Shown here: one piece after another, positions 1 to 11,989 of the stretch
Position numbering within the stretch: position 1 is the first letter of the stretch
How the letters are laid out: the number at the start of each line of letters is the position of its first letter
NCBI GenBank assembly: GCA_963971285.1
Contig: OZ020248.1
Location: 8,246,001 to 8,310,000 of the forward strand
DNA: 64,000 nt
Reading direction: 5' to 3'
Source of the DNA: Astropecten irregularis
Lineage: Eukaryota; Echinodermata; Asteroidea; Paxillosida; Astropectinidae
Notes under the pieces: model-generated
Told to the model about the DNA's origin: nothing
The model's input: the letters and a program-made list of their open reading frames with translations, nothing else
The model's database searches: none
Position numbers and translations under genes: made by a program

Positions 1-440
1 CTGTGGTGCTATACTTGGATTTTCGGCCATGAACATGACTTTGTAATTTGGCACAGCCCATAATTCCCTTAGAGTTCATCTGGGGCTACATGTCGTGCAA
101 GTTTCTTGTCGATTGCCTCAGTATTCAGGGAGAAAGTTCCAACTCTAGCGTCAAAAAGTCACTCATAGTCAAAGTGCAGTTTTAATGCGGCCTGCTCGGC
201 GGTCATCTCGCATAGCGTGTGGTGCTATACTTGGATTTTCGGACATGAACATGACTTTGTAATTTGGCACAGCCCATAATTCCCTGTAGAGTTCATCTGG
301 GGCTACATGTCGTGCAAGTTTCAAGTCGATTGCCTCAGTATTCAGGGAAAAATTTCCAACTCTAGCGTCAAAAAGTGTCTCATAGTCTAAGTGCAGTTTT
401 AAGGCGGCCTGCTCGGAGTCCTTAACGCATAGCGTGTGGT
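1..440. repeat. Multi-monomer block repeated at 2159-2598
   Basis: Bases 1-440 recur almost unchanged starting at 2159, including private variants such as CCCTTAGAGTTC and GTTTCTTGTCG that other monomers lack. After the block the two copies are out of register by one monomer: 672-1700 matches 2610-3640 (offset 1938 rather than 2158). This shows block-wise amplification followed by loss or gain of a single monomer. Confidence 0.8.
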
Positions 441-3400
441 GTTATACTTGGATTTTCGGCCGGCATGAACATGACTTTGTAATTTACCACAGCCCATAAT
501 TCCCTGTAGAGTTCATCTGGGGCTACATGTCGTGCAAGTTTCAAGTCGATTGCCTCAGTATTCAGGGAAAAATTTCCAAGTCTAGCGTCAAAAAGTGTCT
601 CATAGTCTAAGTGCAGTTTTAATGCGGCCTGCTCGGAGGCCTTCACGCTTAGCGTGTGGTGCTATACTTGGATTTTCGGCCCAAAACATGACTTTGGAAT
701 TTGTCACAGTCCATATTTTCCTGTATAGTACATTTTGGGCTACATGTCGTGCAAGTTTCAAGTCGATTGCATCAGTATTCAGGGAGAAATTTCCAACTCT
801 AGCGTCAAAAAGTCACTCATAGTCAAAGTGCAGTTTTAATGTGGCCTGCTCGGCGGCCTTCTCTCATAGCGTGTGGTGCTATACTTGGATTTTCGGCCAT
901 GAACATGACTTTGTAATTTGGCACAGCCCATAATTCCCTGTAGAGTTCATCTGGGGTTACATGTCGTGCAAGTTGCAAGTCGATTGCCTCAGTATTCAGG
1001 GAAAAATTTCCAACTCTAGCGTCAAAAAGTGTCTCATAGTCTAAGTGCAGTTTTAATGCGGCCTGCTCGGAGGCCTTCACGCATAGCGTGTGGTGTTATA
1101 CTTGGATTTTCGGCCATGATCATGACTTTGTAATTTGGCACAGCCCATATTTCCCTGTAGAATTCATCTGGGGCTACATGTCGTGCAAGTTTCAAGTCGA
1201 TTGCCTCAGTATTCAGGGAAAAATTTCCAACTCTAGCGTCAAAAAGTGTCTCATAGTCTAAGTGCAGTTTTAATGCGGCCTGCTCGGAGTCCTTCACGCA
1301 TAGCGTGTGGTGCTATACTTGGATTTTCGGCCCTTAACATGACTTTGGAATTTGTCACAGTCCATATTTTCCTGTATAGTACATTTTGGGCTACATGTCG
1401 TGCAAGTTTTAAGTCGATTGCATCAGTATTCAGGGAGAAATTTCCAACTCTAGCGTTAAAAAGTCACTAATAGTCTAAGTGCAGTTTTAATGTGGCCTGC
1501 TCGGCGGCCTTCTCTCATAGCGTGTGGTGCTATACTTGGATTTTCGGCCATGAACATGACTTTGTAATTTGGCACAGCCCATAATTCCCTGTAGAGTTCA
1601 TCTGGGGCTACATGTCGTGCAAGTTTCAAGTCGATTGCCTCAGTATGCAGCGAAAAATTTCCAACTCTAGCGTCAAAAAGTGTCTCATAGTCTAAGTACA
1701 GTTTTAATGCGGCCTTCGCATAGCGTGTGGTGCTATACTTGAATTTTCGGACATGAACATAAATTTGGAATATGGCATAGCCCATATTTTCCTGTAGTGT
1801 ACATCTAGGGCTACATCTCTTGCAAGTTTCGAGTCGATTGCCTCAGTATTCAGGGAGAAATTTCCAACTCTAGCGTCAAAAAGTCACTCATAGTCAAAGT
1901 GCAGTTTTAATGCGGCCTGCTCGGAGGCCTTCACGCATAGCGTGTGGTGCTATACTTGGATTTTCGGCCATGAACATGACTTTGGAATTTGGCAGAGCCA
2001 ATACTTTCCTGTAGAGTACATGTGGGGCTACATGTTGTGCAAGTTTCAAGTCGATTGCGTCAGTATTCAGGGAGAAATTTCCAACTCTAGCGTCAAAAAG
2101 TCACTCATAGTCTAAGTGCAGTTTTAATGCGGCCTGCTCGGCGGCCTTCTCTCATAGCCTGTGGTGCTATACTTGGATTTTCGGCCATGAACATGACTTT
2201 GTAATTTGGCACAGCCCATAATTCCCTTAGAGTTCATCTGGGGCTACATGTCGTGCAAGTTTCTTGTCGATTGCCTCAGTATTCAGGGAGAAAGTTCCAA
2301 CTCTAGCGTCAAAAAGTCACTCATAGTCAAAGTGCAGTTTTAATGCGGCCTGCTCGGCGGTCATCTCGCATAGCGTGTGGTGCTATACTTGGATTTTCGG
2401 ACATGAACATGACTTTGTAATTTGGCACAGCCCATAATTCCCTGTAGAGTTCATCTGGGGCTACATGTCGTGCAAGTTTCAAGTCGATTGCCTCAGTATT
2501 CAGGGAAAAATTTCCAACTCTAGCGTCAAAAAGTGTCTCATAGTCTAAGTGCAGTTTTAAGGCGGCCTGCTCGGAGTCCTTAACGCATAGCGTGTGGTGT
2601 TATACTTGGATTTTCGGCCCAAAACATGACTTTGGAATTTGTCACAGTCCATATTTTCCTGTATAGTACATTTTGGGCTACATGTCGTGCAAGTTTCAAG
2701 TCGATTGCATCAGTATTCAGGGAGAAATTTCCAACTCTAGCGTCAAAAAGTCACTCATAGTCAAAGTGCAGTTTTAATGTGGCCTGCTCGGCGGCCTTCT
2801 CTCATAGCGTGTGGTGCTATACTTGGATTTTCGGCCATGAACATGACTTTGTAATTTGGCACAGCCCATAATTCCCTGTAGAGTTCATCTGGGGTTACAT
2901 GTCGTGCAAGTTGCAAGTCGATTGCCTCAGTATTCAGGGAAAAATTTCCAACTCTAGCGTCAAAAAGTGTCTCATAGTCTAAGTGCAGTTTTAATGCGGC
3001 CTGCTCGGAGGCCTTCACGCATAGCGTGTGGTGTTATACTTGGATTTTCGGCCATGATCATGACTTTGTAATTTGGCACAGCCCATATTTCCCTGTAGAA
3101 TTCATCTGGGGCTACATGTCGTGCAAGTTTCAAGTCGATTGCCTCAGTATTCAGGGAAAAATTTCCAACTCTAGCGTCAAAAAGTGTCTCATAGTCTAAG
3201 TGCAGTTTTAATGCGGCCTGCTCGGAGTCCTTCACGCATAGCGTGTGGTGCTATACTTGGATTTTCGGCCCTTAACATGACTTTGGAATTTGTCACAGTC
3301 CATATTTTCCTGTATAGTACATTTTGGGCTACATGTCGTGCAAGTTTTAAGTCGATTGCATCAGTATTCAGGGAGAAATTTCCAACTCTAGCGTTAAAAA

Positions 3401-6400
3401 GTCACTAATAGTCTAAGTGCAGTTTTAATGTGGCCTGCTCGGCGGCCTTCTCTCATAGCGTGTGGTGCTATACTTGGATTTTCGGCCATGAACATGACTT
3501 TGTAATTTGGCACAGCCCATAATTCCCTGTAGAGTTCATCTGGGGCTACATGTCGTGCAAGTTTCAAGTCGATTGCCTCAGTATTCAGGGAAAAATTTCC
3601 AAGTCTAGCGTCAAAAAGTGTCTCATAGTCTAAGTGCAGTTTTAATGCGGCCTGCTCGGAGGCCTTCACGCTTAGCGTGTGGTGCTATACTTGGATTTTC
3701 GGCCCAAAACATGACTTTGGAATTTGTCACAGTCCATATTTTCCTGTATAGTACATTTTGGGCTACATGTCGTGCAAGTTTCAAGTCGATTGCATCAGTA
3801 TTCAGGGAGAAATTTCCAACTCTAGCGTCAAAAAGTCACTCATAGTCAAAGTGCAGTTTTAATGTGGCCTGCTCGGCGGCCTTCTCTCATAGCGTGTGGT
3901 GCTATACTTGGATTTTCGGCCATGAACATGACTTTGTAATTTGGCACAGCCCATAATTCCCTGTAGAGTTCATCTGGGGCTACATGTCGTGCAAGTTGCA
4001 AGTCGATTGCCTCAGTATTCAGGGAAAAATTTCCAACTCTAGCGTCAAAAAGTGTCTCATAGTCTAAGTGCAGTTTTAATGCGGCCTGCTCGGCGGCCTT
4101 CACGCATAGCGTGTGGTGTTATACTTGGATTTTCGGCCATGATCATGACTTTGTAATTTGGCACAGCCCATATTTCCCTGTAGAATTCATCTGGGGCTAC
4201 ATGTCGTGCAAGTTTCAAGTCGATTGCCTCAGTATTCAGGGAAAAATTTCCAACTCTAGCGTCAAAAAGTGTCTCATAGTCTAAGTGCAGTTTTAATGCG
4301 GCCTGCTCGGAGTCCTTCACGCATAGCGTGTGGTGCTATACTTGGATTTTCGGCCCTTAACATGACTTTGGAATTTGTCACAGTCCATATTTTCCTGTAT
4401 AGTACATTTTGGGCTACATGTCGTGCAAGTTTCAAGTCGATTGCCTCGGTATTCAGGGAGAAATTTCCAACTCTAGCGTCAAAAAGTGTCTCATAGTCTA
4501 AGTACAGTTTTAATGCGGCCTGCTCGGAGGCCTTCACGCATAGCGTGTGGTGGTATACTTGGATTTTCGGCCATGAACATGACTTTGTAATTTGGCACAG
4601 CCCATATTTCCCTGTAGAGTTCATCTGGGGCTACATGTTGTGCAAGCTTCAAGTCGATTGCCTCAATATTCAGGGAAAAATTTCCAACTCTAGCGTCAAA
4701 AAGTGTCTCATAGTCTAAGTGCAGTTTTAATGAGGCCTGCTCGGAGGCCTTCACGCGTAGCGTGTCGTGTTATACTTGGATTTTCGGCCGGCATGAACAT
4801 GACTTTGTAATTTGGCACAGCCCATATTTCCGTGTAGAGTTCATCTGGGGCTACATGTCGTGCAAGTTTCAAGTCGATTGCATCAGTATTCAGGGAGAAA
4901 TTTCCAACTCTAGCGTTAAAAAGTCACTAATAGTCAAAGTGCAGTTTTAATGCGGCCTGCTCGGCGGCCTTCTCTCATAGCGTGTGGTGCTATACTTGGA
5001 TTTTCGGCCATGAACATGACTTTGGAATTTGGCAAAGCCAATACTTTCCAGTAGAGTACATGTGGGGCTACATGTTGTGCAAGTTTCAAGTCGATTGCGT
5101 CAGTATTCAGGGAGAAATTTCCAACTCTAGCGTCAAAAAGTCACTCATAGTCTAAGTGCAGTTTTAATGCGGCCTGCTCGGCGGCCTTCTCTCATAGCGT
5201 GTGGTGCTATACTTGGATTTTCGGCCATGAACATGACTTTGTAATTTGGCACAGCCCATATTTCCCTGTAGAGTACATTTTGGGCTACATGTCGTGCAAG
5301 TTTCAAGTCGATTGCCTCAGTATTCAGGGAGAAATTTCCAACTCTAGCGTCAAAAAGTCACTCATAGTCTAAGTGCAGTTTTAATGCGGCCTGCTCGGCG
5401 GCCTTCTCTCATAGCGTGTGGTGCTATACTTGGATTTTCGGCCATGAACATGACTTTGTAATTTGGCACAGCCCATAATTAACTGTAGAGTTCATCTAGG
5501 GCTACATGTCGTGCAAGTTGCAAGTCGATTGCCTCAGTATTCAGGGAAAAATTTCCAACTCTAGCGTCAAAAAGTGTCTCATAGTCTAAGTGCAGTTTTA
5601 ATGCGGCCTGCTCGGAGGCCTTCACGCATAGCGTGTGGTGTTATACTTGGATTTTCGGCCATGATCATGACTTTGTAATTTGGCACAGCCCATATTTCCC
5701 TGTAGAGTTCATCTGGGGCTACATGTCGTGCAAGTTTCAAGTCGATTGCCTCAGTATTCAGGGAAAAATTTCCAACTCTAGCGTCAAAAAGTGTCTCATA
5801 GTCTAAGTGCAGTTTTAATGCGGCCTGCTCGGAGTCCTTCACGCATAGCGTGTGGTGCTATACTTGGATTTTCGGCCCTAAACATGACTTTGGAATTTGT
5901 CACAGTCCATATTTTCCTGTAAAGTACATTTTGGGCTACATTTCGTGCAAGTTTCAAGTCGATTGCCTCAGTTTTCAGGGAGAAATTTCCAACTCTAGCG
6001 TCAAAAAGTGTCTCATAGTCTAAGTACAGTTTTAATGCGGCCTTCGCATAGCGTGTGGTGCTATACTTGAATTTTCGGACATGAACATGAATATGGAATA
6101 TGGCATAGCCCATATTTTCCTGTAGTGTACATCTAGGGCTACATCTCTTGCAAGTTTCTAGTCGATTGCCTCAGTATTCAGGGAGAAATTTCCAACTCTA
6201 GCGTCAAAAAGTGTCTCATAGTCTAAGTGCAGTTTTAATGCGGCCTGCTCGGAGGCCTTCACGCGTAGCGTGTGGTGTTATACTTGGATTTTCGGCCGGC
6301 ATGAACATGACTTTGTAATTTGGCGACCATATTTCCGTGTAGAGTTCATATGGGGCTACATGTCGTGCAAGTTTCAAGTCGATTGCCTCAGTATTCAGGG

Positions 6401-6903
6401 AGAAATTTCCAACTCTAGCGTCAAAAAGTTTCTCATAGAGTAAGTGCAGTTTTAATGCGGCCTGCTCGGCGGCCTTCTCTCATAGCGTGTGGTGCTATAC
6501 TTGGATTTTCGGCCATGAACATGACTTTGTAATTTGGCACAGCCCATATTTCCCTGTACAGTTCATCTGGGGCTACATGTCGTGCAAGTTTCAAGTCGAT
6601 TGCCTCAATATTCAGGGACAAATTTCCAACTCTAGCGTCAAAAAGTGTCTCATAGTCTATAAGTGCAGTTTTAATGCGGCCTGCTCGGAGGCCTTCACGC
6701 GTAGCGTGTGGTGTTATACTTGGACTTTCGGCCGGCATGAACATGACTTTGTAATTTGGCACAGCCCATATTTCCGTGTAGAGTTCATCTGGGGCTACAT
6801 GTCGTGCAAGTTTCAATTCGATTGCCTCAGTATTCAGGGAGAAATTTCCAACTCTAGCGTCAAAAAGTTTCTCATAGTCTAAGTGCAGTTTTAATGCGGC
6901 CTG
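1..6903. repeat. Satellite array, ~217-bp monomer, left block
   Basis: About 32 head-to-tail monomers. Each contains the landmark CATAGCGTGTGGTGCTATAC, and landmarks recur about every 217 bp (near 211, 428, 648, 865, 1082, 1299, 1516). Monomers differ by point changes and by 3-11 bp indels, for example an added CGG before CATGAACATGAC. Both strands have long stop-free stretches, but the period is not a multiple of three and reading frames shift at every monomer border, so I do not call protein genes here. Blocks of several monomers are themselves repeated (see findings). The same satellite resumes at 11990 after the retrotransposon. Family unknown to me. Confidence 0.95.
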
Positions 6904-7108
6904 TGTCATACTTTCACAAGTATAAGATAATTACTAGTAAATAGGGTTCACTGTATATATTTATTGTATCATCTCATTCTACATCGTGTGCACTCCATGT
7001 GCTCACATCATGGTCATGACAGTAGCCATGATGGATCAGGTTCCAAGTATGTGTCAAAGGTCACACACCACATGCAATATGTCAATAGAGGGCGCTGCGC
7101 TCCTCACA
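6904..7108 (-). repeat. LTR of gypsy element 1 (3' LTR in the element's sense)
   Basis: A 205-bp direct repeat of 11785-11989, with TG...CA ends and two mismatches. It includes the AT-rich stretch CTGTATATATTTATTG, a possible promoter region, and GAGGGCGCTGCGCTCC near one end. It follows the satellite directly. Confidence 0.93.
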
Positions 7109-7119
7109 TCTTTCCTTTC
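7109..7119 (-). promoter_or_regulatory. Polypurine tract of gypsy element 1
   Basis: On the minus strand the bases next to the 3' LTR read GAAAGGAAAGA. This is the position and composition expected of the plus-strand primer for reverse transcription. Confidence 0.7.
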
Positions 7120-7567
7120 ATAAAGATTTTTGTTTCTTTTATAAGCTGTAAGTTCAGAGTTCAAACAATGCAATTGAAATGTTCTGCAACACAATTCCAT
7201 GAATAGGCTTCAGCATCCAAATAAATGGGTTATCCATGAGTGTTGAATGTCAGTATTAAAAAACCCTGTTTTTTTATGCTTCATCTAAACTACTTGAAAC
7301 AGCAAATCTAAACAACACCAAAAAACTCAAAACCATTTGTTTTGTTTAACTTCAAACATCTCTCCTCTGTTTCTGTTATCTGTCTTGTCCATCTTCCTTC
7401 TTCTTCTGTTTTTTTGTTTTTGTTTTTTTTTTTCAAAAAAAGAAAGAAAATGCATCCAGAAAGGGTAACTGAATTAAATGATGAGAAAAAAACAATAACA
7501 AAATCCACATGTTCTTCTTTGTGTGTAAACAGCTAGTGTGAATGTTCAGTCCAATTGTCCATGGATC
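7120..7567 (-). other. 3' non-coding region of gypsy element 1
   Basis: Lies between the integrase stop codon and the purine tract. It is rich in poly-T/poly-A (for example 7400-7450). The small open frames on both strands here are low-complexity and not supported as genes. Confidence 0.6.
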
Positions 7568-10096
7568 TTAATGTTTCACATAGTCCTTGAGGTAGGCTGG
7601 CGGTCGGATGACTCGTCCAGATCGTGTCGTGGTTGGTGTTCCTCGTACCGGAGATACTGGTGTGTTGCGTTGTGTAGGCGTGTCATTGTTGTCATGGTAA
7701 CGACGGTGAGTTGTCTCCTGTGTCTTTCGAAGATGTCGTCTATTTCGTCGATACCGGACACCAGCTTCTGTCTCAACCTCATACGAGCGTGGTCGTGAAT
7801 GGGAACTGACCACTGTAGCTCTGCGCCAGTGTTGATTTGGAGACTGGGGTTGGATTCGAACAGCATCACCTGGTTTCAATGGTGGTATCTTCTTGGCTGT
7901 GCGATTGTAGTGCTCTGCTTGGCTCTGTTTGGACTTCTTCATTTGATCCATTACTCTTGTTGGGACCTTGGATTGTAGTAGCTTTGGCGTAGCTGGAAGT
8001 GTTGTTCGGGTTCTCCTGTTCATCAATCGCTGTGCTGGGCTAGTGTCAAAGCCTGGAGTAGGTGTGTTTCGGAATGCCAAAAGGCCCAAATAAGGGTCGG
8101 TGCGCCCAGCTTTGGCCTTTTTTAGGATTGATTTTGCCGTCTTCACATAATTTTCTACCTTCCCGTTTGCTTGTGGGTAGTGTGGTGATGTGGTGATGTG
8201 CTGGAATTCCCACATGTTGGAAAACTTGGCAAATTCTGCAGATGAGAACTGCGGGCCATTGTCCGTCACTAGTGCATCAGGAATACCATGACGGGCGAAC
8301 TGTGCCTTCATTTTGTGGATGAGAGCTGCTGATGTTGTAGAGGATAAGTAGTCGACCTCGATGTAATTGGAGTAGTAGTCGACCATCACTAGATAATGGC
8401 GGGAGTCAAGGAAAAACAGATCCGCACCCACCTTTGCCCATGGTCTGCTGGGTATGTCGTGTTGTAGTATGGGCTCCTTCTGCTGCTTGGAACTGAGAGA
8501 TTGACATACATCACATTTCTGTATGTAGTCTTTCACTTCTGAGTTCATGCCGGGCCAATACAATGATTCACGTGCTCTGCGCAAACAACTATTTTCTCCC
8601 AGATGTGATGAGTGTAGGCGCTCTAACATACCCTTCCTCATGCTCTTGGGTATCACGACGCGCTCACCTCTGAAGATCAATCCATCCGATGTGCTGAGTT
8701 CATCGCAGATCGGGAAGTATGGGGTAAGACTTACTGGAAGACTTTTCTTGTCCCCTGGCCACCCTCGCATGATCACAGTATGCAGCTCTGTAAGTACTGG
8801 ATCATCAGCTGTTCCCTGCTTCAGTTTCTCGAGTAGCGGCTTGGCTATAGGTAGGTGACTGGTCATGTTGACTTGCTCCATTCCCATTCGGGTATGTTCC
8901 GTCTTATTCTCTGGTAGGAATGCTCGGCTTAATGTGTCAGCCAGGAACATTTTGCTGCCTGGGTGATAGACAACATGTGTATCATATGTCTGCAGACGGA
9001 GCATAAGACGTTGCAGTCTCCTCGGTGCTTGGTGCATGTTCTTCCTGACGATCACTTTTAGTGGCTTATGGTCAGTTTGCACAGTCACTGTTCTGCCATA
9101 TGTATATTGGTGGAATCTCTCTAGCCCAAATGTCACTGCCAACAATTCTTTCTCAATTTGGGCATAGTTTTGTTCGGCATTTGTCAGAGCTCGACTGGTG
9201 TATGCAACAGGCTGACCTTCCTGCATGATTGCCGCTCCTAGGCCTTTCTGTGATGCATCAGCCTGGAGTGTTAGCTCTTTCTTGTCGTCGAAGTAGCGTA
9301 GGACTGGTTTTGACGTCACCATCTCTTTGATGTGCTTTACAGCATTCTCATGAACATCTAACCAGCACCACTCAATTTCCTTCTTTGTCAGTTGTCTTAG
9401 TGGATTACACACATCACTGAGATGAGGCAGGAACTTGCTCAAGTAGTTGACAAACCCCAGGAAGCGTTTGACTCCTGCAATGTCAGTGGGGCTTGGCATC
9501 TCTGTCACAGCCTTCACTTTGGCTGGATCTGGTTCGAGACCATCACTCGTGATCATGTGGCCCATGAAGGAAACTTCTTTCCGCTTGAACTTGAGCTTTT
9601 GCTTATTCAGCTTCAACTGCTTTTCTCTGCATCTGGTCATCAACACTCTCAGTTTAGTGTCGTGATCTTTCTCTGCCTCACTAAGTGTGTCTCCTTCACC
9701 ATACACAAGGATGTCATCAGCTATGGTCTTCACACCACTCAACCCTTCTAAGGCCTTATCTAGTCTCCTCTGGAACTCTTCAGGAGCTGAACTTATGCCA
9801 AAGGGCATTCTCTTCCATCTATATCTTCCAAAGGGTGAGTTGAATGTTGTGAGGTAGGAGCTCTGTTCCTCAAGTTCTACATGCCAAAATCCGTGTTTTG
9901 CGTCCAAAACACTGAAGATTTTTGCTTTGCTGAGATCTGGTAGGATGTCTTCTATGGTCTTCATTGGATAATGATTGCGCTTAATTGCCTTATTCAGATC
10001 TTGGGGGTCCAAACAAATTCTCATCTTGTTTGGTTTCTCAACGCACACTAGACTAGAGACCTAAGACGTGGGAGTCTCCACCGGTGCGATGATCTC
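7568..10096 (-). CDS. Gypsy 1 pol: reverse transcriptase, RNase H, integrase (interrupted)
   Basis: The frame is open for 826 codons from 10048 to a stop at 7568-7570. The reverse transcriptase palm motif IADDI lies at about 9713-9724, where most gypsy elements have YxDD. RNase H follows, with the ADAS and TDHKPL motifs. The integrase has an H-H-C-C zinc finger (HSSHLGEN ... CDVC) and a DDE core that includes VTDNGPQF and the HYPQANGKVEN helix. The C-terminus is basic. The gag-protease frame is the same frame upstream, but it is separated by TAA at 10097-10099 and TAG at 10061-10063, so no full polyprotein can be made without readthrough. The polyprotein would reverse-transcribe and integrate the element. 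Domain identity is certain and activity is unlikely. Confidence 0.93.
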
Positions 10097-11518
10097 TTAT
10101 TGGACCATTCTATCCAACTCCGTCTTCAGCTTTTCTTTCCGTGCTATCGGGACACGTCGTGGCGGATGAACTACTGGAGTCACCTTCTCATCTAACTCCA
10201 GTTTGTATTTGCCTGGCAATTTGCCAACTCCGTCAAATACATCACTGTACTCATCTGTCAGATGTTCTGCTGAGGCTATTGGAGTGGAGGACATGATTTG
10301 CAGTATCTTCTCATGCTGCACCTTGATTAGTCCCATCTGTTGGACTGTTATGCTCCCTAGAATAGGAGTGACACCTTTCAGGTCTATGATGACAAAGTCA
10401 ACATCAAAGTCCTCCGTGCTCTTGCAGTTGGTGATACGAAGGGTACATTTTCCGAGAGGTTTCAGCCGTGTCTGGTTGTACATCACAAGCATACGATTTG
10501 TCGGCTGAAGTTGGATGGCTGTCAGGTCTATGGTATCATGGGGCAAAACATTACATGTTGCTCCACAGTCCAACTGAAAGTTGATCACTCGCCCAAGAAC
10601 TGACATTTTGGCAAATATCTTCTTTGCCGGTGAACGAGTCGCCACGGAATTTACCTCTTCATGAATCAGATCCACTATTTGCAGCTCATATTCTGATTCA
10701 TATTCATCTGACTGCTCATTATCATCTAGCCCATGTACTCTTGTCTTACGTGTAGAGTCGAGCTTTGTCTTGCACTGCTGTTTAAAGTGGTTACGTTTGC
10801 CACATCTTTGACATGTTTGGCCATAGGCTGGGCATTTGCTCTTCAGGAACTCATGCTCTGTGCCACAATATCGACATTTGCCCACTCTCACCTTTGACTT
10901 CTCCTGTTTGTGTCTTGTCGGCATCTGTGATTTCCCACGACTGGAACTGTTCTTTGCCGATTTCTGTTTAACAGCACTGACAGCGTGACCATCGATCATG
11001 TCCATTCTGTTCTTGGACAGCTCTGATGCACGGCATGTTTTGATACATCTCTCGAGAGTCAACTCAATTTCCCTCAGTAAACGCTCTCGAAGTGTTGAAT
11101 CTCGTATTCCGCAAACAATACGATCACGGATGAGGCCATCTTGCAATTCGTTAAAATTGCAGTTTGCAGCCAACAGCTTTAAATCGGTCAGATAGACATC
11201 AAATGTCTCCCCTGCCTGCTGGTTTCGCGTGAAGAATTTGTAGCGGTCAACAGTTTCATTTCGAGGTGGATTGCAGTAATCTCCGAAAGCCTTCAAAGCT
11301 GATGACAAATTTTCTGATGCAGGCTTGATGGTCTGGTACAACTCTCTTCCTTTGTTACCAACCAGGTATAATAGCATCTTGACTTTTGTTTTGTCATCTT
11401 TATCCCCCATGGCCAGATCTATGTAGAGTTGAAATTCTTCCATCCATAGCTTCCATGCTTGTGGCAAATTACTGGCCTCTATATCAAATTGTTGGGGTGT
11501 TTTTAGTGACTCCATCAT
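10097..11518 (-). CDS. Gypsy 1 gag-protease (truncated by stop)
   Basis: The open frame extends to 11620. I prefer the Met at 11518 (MMESLKTPQQF), because the residues before it look non-conserved. Gag capsid-like sequence is followed by two zinc knuckles. The first, at 10832-10876, is CRYCGTEHEFLKSKC. The second, at 10772-10813, is a standard C-x2-C-x4-H-x4-C. Next comes an aspartic protease whose active site reads LDCGAT (10559-10570); the family norm is D-S/T-G, so the Cys is unusual. The frame continues into the start of reverse transcriptase and ends at TAA 10097. Gag and pol share one frame, a fused-polyprotein organisation. Confidence 0.88.
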   Translation of the reverse strand: MMESLKTPQQFDIEASNLPQAWKLWMEEFQLYIDLAMGDKDDKTKVKMLLYLVGNKGRELYQTIKPASENLSSALKAFGDYCNPPRNETVDRYKFFTRNQQAGETFDVYLTDLKLLAANCNFNELQDGLIRDRIVCGIRDSTLRERLLREIELTLERCIKTCRASELSKNRMDMIDGHAVSAVKQKSAKNSSSRGKSQMPTRHKQEKSKVRVGKCRYCGTEHEFLKSKCPAYGQTCQRCGKRNHFKQQCKTKLDSTRKTRVHGLDDNEQSDEYESEYELQIVDLIHEEVNSVATRSPAKKIFAKMSVLGRVINFQLDCGATCNVLPHDTIDLTAIQLQPTNRMLVMYNQTRLKPLGKCTLRITNCKSTEDFDVDFVIIDLKGVTPILGSITVQQMGLIKVQHEKILQIMSSTPIASAEHLTDEYSDVFDGVGKLPGKYKLELDEKVTPVVHPPRRVPIARKEKLKTELDRMVQ

Positions 11519-11770
11519 GTTTGCACGGTTCAGGAACTTCAGAAGTTTGCACTTGCAAATTCCCTCCAGGTACTTACTATCAAAAACCGGTTTGAAAAGA
11601 CCAATCAATGATAGGGGCAAAACCCGTCCCTCAAAGAGAAAATGTTCTGCAAATTCCGAAGAAATTAACTAAGCAGCAACAGTCTCAGAACTTACTCATT
11701 TGTTCCGACCAAAAGCTTGATTTGTCCGTACACAATTGTCACTTGCACTGCAATTATCCTCGAAATGTAT

Positions 11771-11784
11771 CACTTCTGACACCA
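11771..11784 (-). promoter_or_regulatory. Primer-binding site of gypsy 1, tRNA-Leu type
   Basis: The plus strand reads CACTTCTGACACCA right against the 5' LTR. This equals the 3' end of animal tRNA-Leu genes of the GTCAGGATGGCC class plus CCA, as I remember them. The minus strand (TGGTGTCAGAAGTG) would pair with that tRNA to prime minus-strand synthesis. Confidence 0.8.
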
Positions 11785-11989
11785 TGTCATACTTTCACAA
11801 GTATAAGATAATCACTAGTAAATAGGGTTCACTGTATATATTTATTGTATCATCTCATTCTACATCGTGTGCACTCCATGTGCTCACATCATGGTCATGA
11901 CAGTAGCCATGATGGATCAGGTTCCAAGTATGTGTCAAAGGTCACACACTACATGCAATATGTCAATAGAGGGCGCTGCGCTCCTCACA
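11785..11989 (-). repeat. LTR of gypsy element 1 (5' LTR in the element's sense)
   Basis: Partner of 6904-7108, same length, two mismatches. The satellite resumes immediately after it with GCCTCAGAGCC. Confidence 0.93.

Larger units (their letters stand above)
6904..11989 (-). mobile_element. Ty3/gypsy LTR retrotransposon 1 inserted in the satellite
   Basis: A 5086-bp element read on the minus strand, with two 205-bp LTRs that begin TGTCAT and end CTCACA. Gag, protease, reverse transcriptase, RNase H and integrase are arranged in gypsy order. The LTRs differ at only two positions that I can find (near 6932/11813 and 7072/11953), so the insertion is recent. A primer-binding site abuts the right LTR and a purine tract abuts the left one. 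Flanks are GCCTG on the left and GCCTC on the right, an imperfect 4-5 bp target duplication. The IADD form of the RT motif is usual in Mag-like gypsy elements; that placement is inference. Two in-frame stops make this copy non-autonomous. Confidence 0.95.

Noticed and set aside
823..4754. Repeated 85-116 codon open frames in the satellite as a tandem gene family
   Set aside because: The monomer length is not a multiple of three, frames shift at each border, both strands are open, and no start or splice context is conserved.
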